Origin: Oceanospirillaceae bacterium UBA2001
GTDB taxonomy: Bacteria > Pseudomonadota > Gammaproteobacteria > Pseudomonadales > Balneatricaceae
NCBI GenBank assembly: GCA_002335115.1
Contig: DDCR01000159.1
Location: 7,423-33,523 of the forward strand
DNA: 26,101 nt
Direction of reading: 5' to 3'
The notes under the pieces were generated by a model. The model was not told the DNA's origin. It searched no databases and saw only the letters and a list, made by a program, of their open reading frames with translations. Positions 7,904-15,017 of this stretch are shown one piece after another. The position numbers were made by a program, and so were the translations under genes. Positions within the stretch are counted from its first letter, which is position 1. Each line of letters begins with the position of its first letter.

Positions 7904-8314
7904 ATGAACTGTAAATTGCAGTTAGTGATTTTTATGCTCTCAGGCCTATTCTTGGCAGGCCCACTTTATGCCGATCACAAACAAAGTCACGTCAATGTGA
8001 TAGTTGGAGAACTCTCCCCTTTAGCCAGTAAAGGTCAGGTGGCGTTTAACACTAATTGCGCATCTTGCCACGGTGTTAATGCCGCAGGTGGCATGGGTGG
8101 CCCACCACTGATACACGACATCTACAACCCTGGCCACCATGCTGACGGTGCCTTTATTAATGCGGTTCGCAATGGCGTACGTCAGCACCATTGGCAGTTT
8201 GGCGATATGCCACCACAAAGGCACATTGTGTTTGGGGATATGGTATTTTTGATCAAGTTTATTCGTGAAGTTCAGCAACAAAATGGCATCAACACTAAGC
8301 CTCATAAAATGTAA
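7904..8314 (+). CDS. Periplasmic monohaem cytochrome c
   Basis: This 136-residue class I cytochrome c would carry electrons in the periplasm. A signal peptide (about residues 1-23, ending LYA) precedes one haem site, CASCH at 52-56, and Met102 in GDMPPQ is the likely axial ligand. The region between has several histidines (NPGHHADG, RQHHWQFG) which could touch metal or simply be surface residues. GAGGA at 7893-7897 supports ATG 7904. It is the first of three consecutive cytochrome genes that lead to a copper ATPase. The redox partner cannot be deduced. Related short cytochromes occur near copper proteins, but that link is only contextual here. Confidence 0.88.
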   Translation: MNCKLQLVIFMLSGLFLAGPLYADHKQSHVNVIVGELSPLASKGQVAFNTNCASCHGVNAAGGMGGPPLIHDIYNPGHHADGAFINAVRNGVRQHHWQFGDMPPQRHIVFGDMVFLIKFIREVQQQNGINTKPHKM

Positions 8315-8376
8315 GCTTTGCAGCTTGGTAAAAAGCGAAGCACTAATACTGACTAAGAATTAACTAGGATAACGTG

Positions 8377-8844
8377 ATGAAAATTAATTTGCTAAAAAAA
8401 GTCGGGGTCCTGATTATGCTCTTAGGCCCATGCAGCAGCTTGAACCTTAGCGCTCATGATGGGGCTACTGGTGTGGTTAAGCAGCGTATGGAAGCTATGT
8501 CAGACATGGGAGATGCCATGAAGGCGATGGCGTCTATGGTGAAAGGTAAGCAGGCTTTTGAGCCCGCGCTATTTATCCAAAGTGGTGAAACCATTGCGGA
8601 GCATAGTGACATGATGCCGAAACTATTTCCTGCAGGTTCTATGGTAGGCAAGAGCGAGGCCTTGCCCACTATTTGGCAACAGTGGGACGATTTTGTTAGC
8701 TTGGGTTATCGCACTAAAACTGACGCTGAAAAGCTGGTAAAAATGGCGCGGGATGGCACGGAGTTACGACCTTTGACCAAGCAGTTCGTCAAACTGGCGA
8801 GTGATTGTAAAGCCTGCCACAAAGACTATCGGAAGAAAAAGTAG
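8377..8844 (+). CDS. Cytochrome c' (class II c-type cytochrome)
   Basis: The protein has 155 residues, a signal peptide of about 27 residues (ending LSA), and its single haem site CKACH (144-148) close to the C-terminus, which is the mark of cytochrome c'. Such proteins form four-helix bundles with five-coordinate haem; known members bind nitric oxide or carry electrons in the periplasm. The N-terminal helix contains RMEAMSDMGDAMKAMASM, in keeping with the family. A GTG at 8374 is also open, but ATG 8377 has the better spacing from AGGA (8366-8369). The gene ends 5 bases before the dihaem cytochrome gene, so the two are surely co-transcribed. Confidence 0.9.
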   Translation: MKINLLKKVGVLIMLLGPCSSLNLSAHDGATGVVKQRMEAMSDMGDAMKAMASMVKGKQAFEPALFIQSGETIAEHSDMMPKLFPAGSMVGKSEALPTIWQQWDDFVSLGYRTKTDAEKLVKMARDGTELRPLTKQFVKLASDCKACHKDYRKKK

Positions 8845-8849
8845 AGCCT

Positions 8850-9707
8850 ATGAACATCACCAGAAATCTGATCCTGTTATCAAGCCTGTGGTGCTCGGTA
8901 AGCGCCCTCGCAACAGGCTTTGAAGGGCCGCAAAGCGAGGCAGTATCTCGTGGTGCCTATATATTTGACATTGGAGGTTGTGCTTCGTGTCATACTAACA
9001 AACAACCCCTAGGGGGTGGAGTGGAACTGGTGACACCATTGGGCACCTTTATCAGTTCCAATATTAGTTCACATCAACAGTTTGGTATTGGTGGCTGGAC
9101 CAATGCCCAGTTTATCAAGGCCATGCGCGAAGGTGTGAGCCCTGATGGTGAACACTATTACCCAGCATTTCCATACACCTCCTATGCAAATATGCCAAAA
9201 CAGGATTTACTAGACCTTAAAGCCTACTTGGATGCACAAGAGCCTGTTGCTGAGGCTACTCTGCCTCATGGTTTAACATTTCCTTTTAACCAGCGCGCAT
9301 TATTAGGTGTATGGAAACTTTTCAATACTGGTGATCAGTGGATCTCAGACCCCAGTCAAAGTGCCACTTGGAATAGAGGCAGTTATCTTGCTAATGGCCC
9401 GAGTCATTGTACTCAATGCCACACGCCTAGAAATTTCCTAGGCGGTTTGCAATTAGAAAAAGGTATGGTGGGCAACGAGCAGGGGCCTGATGGGGAAAAG
9501 GTGCCACCTTTGGTTGATGGGAATCAGTTGGGCTTTGGTGGTTGGAGCCAAGACGACATTGCCTTTGCATTAGAGGTGGGCATGACGCCAGACGGTGACT
9601 TTTTGGGTGGAAGTATGAGCCATGTGCTGGAAAATACCACGGGTAAGATGACGCCAGACGACATAAAAGCACTCTCAGAATACCTGTATTCATTGAACAA
9701 CCCTTAA
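8850..9707 (+). CDS. Dihaem cytochrome c, alcohol-dehydrogenase-subunit-like
   Basis: This periplasmic protein of 285 residues has a signal peptide (about 1-22) and two cytochrome c domains with haem sites CASCH (44-48) and CTQCH (187-191). Probable axial methionines lie in SYANMP (115) and near GSMSH toward the C-terminus. Sequence patterns such as GGWTNAQFIKAMREGVSPDGEHYYPAFPY are typical of cytochrome subunits of membrane dehydrogenases (for alcohols, aldehydes or gluconate). Those enzymes usually carry three haems, and no catalytic dehydrogenase subunit is adjacent. It probably passes electrons with the cytochrome c' encoded 5 bases upstream. The actual donor and acceptor are unknown. Confidence 0.88.
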   Translation: MNITRNLILLSSLWCSVSALATGFEGPQSEAVSRGAYIFDIGGCASCHTNKQPLGGGVELVTPLGTFISSNISSHQQFGIGGWTNAQFIKAMREGVSPDGEHYYPAFPYTSYANMPKQDLLDLKAYLDAQEPVAEATLPHGLTFPFNQRALLGVWKLFNTGDQWISDPSQSATWNRGSYLANGPSHCTQCHTPRNFLGGLQLEKGMVGNEQGPDGEKVPPLVDGNQLGFGGWSQDDIAFALEVGMTPDGDFLGGSMSHVLENTTGKMTPDDIKALSEYLYSLNNP

Positions 9708-9737
9708 TGTATGGTGGCCTCAATGTATGGTGGTCTC
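9706..9737 (+). repeat. 16-bp tandem duplication
   Basis: Two adjacent 16-base units (AATGTATGGTGGCCTC and AATGTATGGTGGTCTC) differ at one position. The first unit overlaps the last two bases of the dihaem cytochrome stop codon. It looks like a recent small duplication; no function is evident. Confidence 0.85.
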
Positions 9738-9807
9738 AATGAATAAATCGACCAAGTTTGATCCGACACATAACACTGGGTTTTAGCTTAAAGACAAAGT
9801 AGGTGAT

Positions 9808-9841
9808 GTTGGCATATACCAATAAAGTGGCACATGCCAAC
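9808..9841 (+). promoter_or_regulatory. Inverted repeat / hairpin immediately before copA
   Basis: GTTGGCATATACCA (9808-9821) and TGGCACATGCCAAC (9828-9841) are inverted repeats matching at 12 of 14 positions around a 6-base loop. Each arm is itself near-palindromic (TTGG-N6-CCAA and TGGCA-CA-TGCCA). The structure ends 3 bases before the GGAGG ribosome binding site of copA (9845-9849). No T-run follows, so it is not a standard terminator. It could be an operator or a translation-controlling hairpin. It does not resemble a CueR site. Confidence 0.55.
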
Positions 9842-9858
9842 CATGGAGGTTCATAGCG

Positions 9859-12102
9859 GTGACTAAAATCACACAAGACAAGATAACCCAATTATCCTTA
9901 ACTGGAGTGACTTGTGCTGGCTGCGTGGCGCGTATAGAAAAAGCCCTGAGCCAGACCGATGGGGTGGTGGCTGCGCAAGTCAATTTTGCTAGCCGCACCG
10001 CAGAAGTCAGTGGTGGCAATGCCATGCAGATCATCAAAGCCATACAAGATGCAGGTTATGATGCGCAGGTGATACAAGACTCTGCTGCAGCTGAGGCACA
10101 GCAAGCTAAAGATTTACGTCAATTACTAAAAACCCGATCTTGGTATGCAGCTTTGGGTGTGGGGCTAGGCATAGGTTTAATGTTATTTGGTATGGATATT
10201 GAGGATCCACTGGTGCTGCGAACATTGGCATGGCTAACCTTGGCGATAATGTTAATGACGGGGGAACATTTTTATAAGAGTGGTTTTAAGGCACTGAAAT
10301 CAGGCCACGCCAATATGGATACCCTGATTGTAATTGGCACCAGCGCTGCATGGCTGTATTCGATTTTGGTGGTGTATCTGCCGAGCATGTTTCCAGAAGC
10401 GGCTCGCGGGGTTTATTTTGAAGCCGCAGTGATGATTATTGGTTTAGTTAACTTAGGTCAGGTACTCGAGATGGGAGCGCGTCTCAAAACCCATTCCAGT
10501 CTTAAGCATTTGCTTGGTCTTCGCCCCGGTTCTGCTTGTTGGGTTGGCACGGCGGGTCAAACCATGGTAGCTGAAGTAGAGGTTAATATCACTCAAGTTA
10601 AGGTGGGAGACCTGCTCCGTATTAAGCCAGGTGAGCGGGTGCCGGTGGATGGCAAGGTGACGGAAGGTGAAAGTTACTTCGATGAAGCCATGTTGACAGG
10701 TGAACCGATGCCGGTGCTCAAGCAGTTGGGCGATGAGTTGGTATCGGGCACCATTAACGGCCAAGGCAGTGTTATCTTTGAAGCCACTCGGGTGGGTAAA
10801 GACACTGCCTTAGCCCGTATTGTTGAGATGGTTAGGCGAGCACAAAATAGTAAACCCTCAATCAGCCAGTTAGCTGATAAAGTGGCTGCTATTTTTGTAC
10901 CTGTGGTGTTGGTGATTGCCGTGGTCACTGGCTTAGTGTGGTATTTCCTTGGTCCCCAACCTGTTCTCACTTATAGTTTTGTTAGTGCCGTATCAGTGTT
11001 GATTATTGCTTGCCCATGCGCCTTGGGTTTAGCAACTCCTATTTCAGTCATGATTGGTGTGGGTAAAGCGGCACAAATGGGGGTTTTGGTGCGCAATGCT
11101 GAAGCCCTTCAGCAAGCCAGCCACATCGATTGGGTAGTGTTAGATAAAACGGGCACCATCACTCAGGGCCATCCTAGTGTTGAAGCGTTTGCTACTTTCA
11201 ATGGTGCTGACGAGGTGCAAAGTTTGGCCCTTGCAGAAAATATAGAACAGGCTTCTGAGCACCCCATTGCTCGAGCCATCGTAGCCCATTGCCAACAGCA
11301 GCTTCCTTCTGAGAGCTTAAATTTTTCTGTCAAACTAAGTGCAGAACACTTCACTTCTGTGCAGGGCATGGGTGTAGTTAGTGGTGATCTAGTGATGGGT
11401 AATGTGAGCCTCATGCAGGCACATAAAATTGATATTGGTGCTGCACAAGTGTGGTTAAGAGCTCAGGAAGACGCGGCTCGAAGTATCGTATTATTGGCTC
11501 ATTATGGCCAATTAATCGTGGGCTTTGCCCTTGAAGATGCCTTAAAAACAGACAGTGTTAAAGCGGTGCAGCGGCTCAAAGCACAGGGCATTAAAGTGAT
11601 GATGTTAACCGGCGATAATCAGGCCGCAGCGCAGCGAGTGGCGCACCTGGTGGCGGTGGATGATTTTGCTGCACAGCTGATGCCTGAGGATAAGTTAAAT
11701 AAGATTAAACAGCTGCAGACACAGGGTCAGGTGGTGGCTATGGTGGGGGACGGCATTAACGATGCGCCAGCCTTAAGCCAAGCCGACGTGGGGATTGCTA
11801 TGGGCCAAGGCACTGATGTCGCTATTGAAAGCGCAGATTTATGCTTATTAAATAGTTCACTGCACGGGGTAGCAGATGCCATTGAGTTAAGCTATTCAAC
11901 CATGCGCAATATTAAACAAAATTTATGGGGTGCTTTTACTTATAACACCTTAGGCATTCCCATTGCAGCAGGCGTATTATTTCCCTTCACGGGCATGCTG
12001 CTCAGTCCTATGTTAGCCGCCTTAGCGATGTCATTGTCATCAGTGACTGTGGTCGCTAACGCTAATCGCTTGCGTTGGTTTAAGACCAGCGCTCGTGATT
12101 AG
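9859..12102 (+). CDS. copA: Cu(I)-translocating P1B-type ATPase
   Basis: This inner-membrane pump of 747 residues uses ATP to export Cu(I) from the cytoplasm. One N-terminal heavy-metal domain carries CAGC (residues 19-22; CASC is more usual). Then follow six hydrophobic segments with the ion-path motif CPC (385-387), the phosphorylation motif DKTGT (Asp429), TGDN and GDGIND, and two last membrane helices. The final helix region, LAMSLSSVTVVANANRLR, matches the P1B-1 (copper) signature rather than the zinc/cadmium or cobalt types. The start is a GTG with GGAGG 9 bases upstream. The stop codon abuts the stop of the converging EamA gene with no gap. A supply role for cytochrome oxidase is less likely than export, but not excluded. 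Confidence 0.93.
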   Translation: MTKITQDKITQLSLTGVTCAGCVARIEKALSQTDGVVAAQVNFASRTAEVSGGNAMQIIKAIQDAGYDAQVIQDSAAAEAQQAKDLRQLLKTRSWYAALGVGLGIGLMLFGMDIEDPLVLRTLAWLTLAIMLMTGEHFYKSGFKALKSGHANMDTLIVIGTSAAWLYSILVVYLPSMFPEAARGVYFEAAVMIIGLVNLGQVLEMGARLKTHSSLKHLLGLRPGSACWVGTAGQTMVAEVEVNITQVKVGDLLRIKPGERVPVDGKVTEGESYFDEAMLTGEPMPVLKQLGDELVSGTINGQGSVIFEATRVGKDTALARIVEMVRRAQNSKPSISQLADKVAAIFVPVVLVIAVVTGLVWYFLGPQPVLTYSFVSAVSVLIIACPCALGLATPISVMIGVGKAAQMGVLVRNAEALQQASHIDWVVLDKTGTITQGHPSVEAFATFNGADEVQSLALAENIEQASEHPIARAIVAHCQQQLPSESLNFSVKLSAEHFTSVQGMGVVSGDLVMGNVSLMQAHKIDIGAAQVWLRAQEDAARSIVLLAHYGQLIVGFALEDALKTDSVKAVQRLKAQGIKVMMLTGDNQAAAQRVAHLVAVDDFAAQLMPEDKLNKIKQLQTQGQVVAMVGDGINDAPALSQADVGIAMGQGTDVAIESADLCLLNSSLHGVADAIELSYSTMRNIKQNLWGAFTYNTLGIPIAAGVLFPFTGMLLSPMLAALAMSLSSVTVVANANRLRWFKTSARD

Positions 12103-13011
12103 TTAAAGCATTTGAGTTTGGGGATGACGGCGGGGAGCGCCGGCGGCTTGTACCACTACTCCTAGCATAATAATGCTGCCACCAATTAGGGTCCAATTGC
12201 CTGGGTGCTCATTAAATAAAAACCAAACCCAAATAGGGCTCAAGATCACCTCAAGCATGGTCAGTAAGGTCAGCTCAGCAGCAGGTACGTGTTTTGACCC
12301 AGCAATGAATAAGACTAAGGCTAATCCCATCTGAAAACAGCCAAGGGCCAGGCAAATAGCAAGGTCTGCCCAACTGATGAAAAAATCTTCAATAGCAAAG
12401 GTTGCCACTAGCATAGAAAAAATACCACCAATTAGGGCTGCAGGTAACATCTCACCCTCTTTTCCACGGCGCATGATCACACTAAAAGCGGCGTAGGATA
12501 CTGCCATCATTAAGGCAAAAGCCATACCGATCAAGCCGTCTCCATTGAGTGCGTGACCTACCATCACACTCACACCGATACTCGTCAGAGCAATGGCTGC
12601 CCAAGTTCGCCTCTTAACCCGCTCGCCAAGGATAAACCAGCCCAGTAAAGCGGCGATAAAAGGTGACGAACTCAAAAGAAAGGTGACGTTAGCCACACTG
12701 GTGTGAAGCAAGGCAAAAATATTGCCAAAAAAGGAAGCGCCTAAAAATATACCCGCTAAAAAGCTCAGCTTATTAGCGCCTTTTAAGGGAGTGATGATAT
12801 CGCCTTTATGATGCCACGCCATGACCATAAATATGGTGAAAATTAAGCCCACAGAGCGGAAAAACACGATATGCCAGCCCGATGCTTCGCTAATGTAGCG
12901 CACACCAACGCCAGCAGTGCTCCACAGCAAGCCACATATAATGACCATAATTGCACCATTACGATAATGGTGATCAGGACTTGTGATTTGGGATTGGGTC
13001 AGCTGAGTCAT
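12103..13011 (-). CDS. EamA/DMT-family transporter
   Basis: This inner-membrane protein of 302 residues has about ten hydrophobic helices arranged as two EamA repeats (roughly residues 15-145 and 155-295), the usual drug/metabolite transporter build. Its second repeat contains PAAELTLLTMLEVILSPIWV, which is typical of the family. The substrate is not predictable. The open frame extends 34 codons upstream, but ATG 13011 is chosen because it overlaps the stop of the upstream cytochrome gene as ATGA, leaves a good N-terminal hydrophilic tail (MTQLTQSQITSPDHHYRNG), and AAGG lies just upstream. The overlap indicates translational coupling with the cytochrome, an odd pairing. It converges on copA with no gap. 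Confidence 0.88.
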   Translation of the reverse strand: MTQLTQSQITSPDHHYRNGAIMVIICGLLWSTAGVGVRYISEASGWHIVFFRSVGLIFTIFMVMAWHHKGDIITPLKGANKLSFLAGIFLGASFFGNIFALLHTSVANVTFLLSSSPFIAALLGWFILGERVKRRTWAAIALTSIGVSVMVGHALNGDGLIGMAFALMMAVSYAAFSVIMRRGKEGEMLPAALIGGIFSMLVATFAIEDFFISWADLAICLALGCFQMGLALVLFIAGSKHVPAAELTLLTMLEVILSPIWVWFLFNEHPGNWTLIGGSIIMLGVVVQAAGAPRRHPQTQML

Positions 13012-13430
13012 GGATTTGCCTTGGACCAAGCCTCGTATATGGCTTTGGACCAATGGCTTTGAGTCCATGCCACAGTGGCTATAATCTGGGCTTCTGTCAT
13101 GGTGCCTTTCCAAGCAGGCATGGTGCCACGACCCTGAGCAATAGTGTGAGTAAGATTAGCTAAAGAATGGTGCCATGCATGGCCACTGCCGTTCAGAGGT
13201 GGCGCTGGACGATTACCAGAGGCATCAAGCTGGGTCCAGTTTTCTGCACCTTGGCCTTGGTTGCCATGACAGGCTGCGCAATAATCTAAGTATAAAGTTG
13301 CACCTTGTTCGACTTGGGCTTGGCTATACCATCGATCAGGACTATTTTGTTTGGCCAAATAGGTGTAGCTACTCAATGCAGCTACCAGTAATGAGCCAGC
13401 AATTAATAATAAACTTTGAGTCCTACTCAT
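13008..13430 (-). CDS. Membrane-anchored monohaem cytochrome c
   Basis: The 140-residue protein starts with an uncleaved-looking hydrophobic segment (about residues 6-24), followed by a periplasmic class I cytochrome c domain with CAACH (51-55) and the probable axial ligand Met104 in GTMPAWKG. It is likely an electron carrier tethered to the outer face of the inner membrane. Its stop codon overlaps the EamA start by four bases, so both belong to one operon. Similar small cytochromes occur near copper and respiratory genes, and copA is close by on the other side of the EamA gene, but the electron partners are unknown. Confidence 0.87.
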   Translation of the reverse strand: MSRTQSLLLIAGSLLVAALSSYTYLAKQNSPDRWYSQAQVEQGATLYLDYCAACHGNQGQGAENWTQLDASGNRPAPPLNGSGHAWHHSLANLTHTIAQGRGTMPAWKGTMTEAQIIATVAWTQSHWSKAIYEAWSKANP

Positions 13431-13513
13431 GACCTATAACCTATTCGATATTTCGTCTCGCCGCACTATATACTACGGGAGCGTTCACGGTCTATGCTTG
13501 GTTTATTGATTGA

Positions 13514-13542
13514 TTGTTCTGAGAGGGGAATTATTTTATAAT
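13514..13542 (+). promoter_or_regulatory. Probable sigma-70 promoter of the gtrA operon
   Basis: TTGTTC (13514-13519) and a perfect TATAAT (13537-13542) are separated by 17 bases, placing the transcription start about 35 bases before the gtrA ATG. Confidence 0.6.
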
Positions 13543-13585
13543 TTTGCACTCGTAGACCCATGACTATTTAGAAACGGCCCTTTAG

Positions 13586-13993
13586 ATGGCAAACACATCA
13601 TCCCTTTTAAGGCTTGTTAAGCTCGTATTGCGCTTTTTGGTCAGTGGCGGTATAGCTACGGCGGTTCACTGGGCGACACTATGGGGTTTAATTCATCTGC
13701 AAGTAGAGGCCGTGTTAGCCTCGAGTATTGGGGCTTTTGTAGGTGCTGTAGTGAACTATTTTCTACAGTATTTTTTCACCTTTAAAACCAAACGTCTTCA
13801 CAAACAAGCCTTGCTAGCCTATATACCAGCTGTGTCAATCAGTTGGTTACTGAATTTAGGGCTCTTCTATAGCCTTTATGGTGGTTTCTTTTCTGAGCCG
13901 TTGACGGCTCAAATTGTTACTACAAGTATTGTTATGCTGGTAAATTTTTTGTTGTATAAAAAGGTTGTATTTCGTGCAAAATCAGATACTTAG
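13586..13993 (+). CDS. GtrA-like membrane protein, putative lipid-linked sugar flippase
   Basis: This small integral membrane protein of 135 residues has four hydrophobic helices and GtrA-family marks such as FLVSGGIATAVHWATLW near the start and VVNYFLQYFFTFK in the middle. Family members are thought to move undecaprenyl-phosphate-linked sugars across the inner membrane. It is the first gene of a three-gene operon and overlaps the following family 2 glycosyltransferase by about 20 bases, which fits the known gtrA-gtrB pairing. No clear Shine-Dalgarno precedes ATG 13586. The promoter upstream looks good. Confidence 0.9.
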   Translation: MANTSSLLRLVKLVLRFLVSGGIATAVHWATLWGLIHLQVEAVLASSIGAFVGAVVNYFLQYFFTFKTKRLHKQALLAYIPAVSISWLLNLGLFYSLYGGFFSEPLTAQIVTTSIVMLVNFLLYKKVVFRAKSDT

Positions 13994-15017
13994 TCAAAAT
14001 TCTACGGCAGCGAAAACGACCCCGATTATTTCATTAGTCATTCCGGTGTTTAACGAAATAGAAGTGCTGCCCTTATTATTTGAGCGTGTCAGAAAAGTGA
14101 TGCACGGCCTCAAGTTAGACTACGAAATGGTGATGGTGGATGATGGCAGTAAGGATTTCAGTGCAGATTTTTTGATTCGTCAAGCGCAACAAGATGCATG
14201 CGTTAGGGCTGTCATTTTGTCCCGTAACTTTGGCAAAGAGGCAGCACTATCGGCGGGTTTAGAGCAGGCTCAGGGTGAAGTCATTATTGTGCTTGATGCA
14301 GATTTGCAAAACCCACCCGAATTGATTCCTGACATGCTAGAGAAATGGCGAGCTGGGGCTGATATCGTGGCCATGAAGCGGCGCGACAGGTCAGGTGAAT
14401 CGTGGCTTAAGAAATCAGGTTCCTATGTTTACTATCGCATTATGAATCGTATTACCGGCTCTATGAATATCCCCGAGGATACAGGAGATTTTCGGCTCAT
14501 GAGCCGCCGATCTGTGGATTCGCTTAACCAGTTGCCAGAGCGCAACCGCTATATGAAAGGCTTATTTGCATGGGTGGGATATCCCACTCATGTGATGCAA
14601 TATGATGTGGCGGATCGTGCCGCAGGCCAAACTAAGTGGAATTATTTCAACCTTTTTGGCTTAGCTTTTGAAGGCATTACGTCTTTTTCCATTGCGCCAC
14701 TTAGAGCCATGGTGCTGTTAGGACTCATTACCGCTATATTGGGTGGTATCTTTGGTGCTTGGATCGTCTTTAAAACCCTATTTTTTGGCAATGACTTAGA
14801 TGGTTATCCTTCTATTATCGCCATGATTACGTTTTTAGGAGGGGTACAACTGCTATCCATTGGTGTGCTAGGCGAATATGTGGGGAAAACTTACTTTGAG
14901 GCTAAACAGCGGCCCCTGTTTATTATCCAAGAGGTCGTGCAACAGTCACTCCAGCCAGCTCGCAATCACTCTTCTGAAGCAGCACAAGGAACTCCAGTTA
15001 ATGTTACAACGGACTAA
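13974..15017 (+). CDS. Family 2 glycosyltransferase, GtrB/DPM1-like
   Basis: This enzyme of about 347 residues would transfer a sugar from a nucleotide donor onto undecaprenyl phosphate at the cytoplasmic face of the inner membrane. GT-A motifs are visible: SLVIPVFNE, VDDGS, DADLQNPPE (metal-binding DAD), and EDTGDFRLM. Two hydrophobic segments near the C-terminus anchor it, as in GtrB and dolichol-phosphate-mannose-synthase-like proteins. TTG 13965 is possible, but GTG 13974 is preferred, with AAGG about 9 bases before it. It overlaps gtrA at its start and the GT39-like gene at its end by 17 bases, so the three are tightly co-translated. The sugar identity cannot be read from sequence. Confidence 0.9.
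   Translation: MQNQILSQNSTAAKTTPIISLVIPVFNEIEVLPLLFERVRKVMHGLKLDYEMVMVDDGSKDFSADFLIRQAQQDACVRAVILSRNFGKEAALSAGLEQAQGEVIIVLDADLQNPPELIPDMLEKWRAGADIVAMKRRDRSGESWLKKSGSYVYYRIMNRITGSMNIPEDTGDFRLMSRRSVDSLNQLPERNRYMKGLFAWVGYPTHVMQYDVADRAAGQTKWNYFNLFGLAFEGITSFSIAPLRAMVLLGLITAILGGIFGAWIVFKTLFFGNDLDGYPSIIAMITFLGGVQLLSIGVLGEYVGKTYFEAKQRPLFIIQEVVQQSLQPARNHSSEAAQGTPVNVTTD

Noticed and set aside
8315..8341. GCTTTGC/GCGAAGC hairpin after the first cytochrome gene
   Set aside because: The stem is only 7 bp with a G-T pair and a 13-base loop, with no T-run; too weak to call a terminator.
9822..9858. CueR-type operator for copA
   Set aside because: No dyad of the CueR kind with a long promoter spacer could be found; the inverted repeat present has a different sequence.
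14878..15000. 41-codon N-terminal extension of the GT39-like protein
   Set aside because: It lies entirely inside the GT2 gene in another frame, and the extra residues do not look like the family N-terminus.
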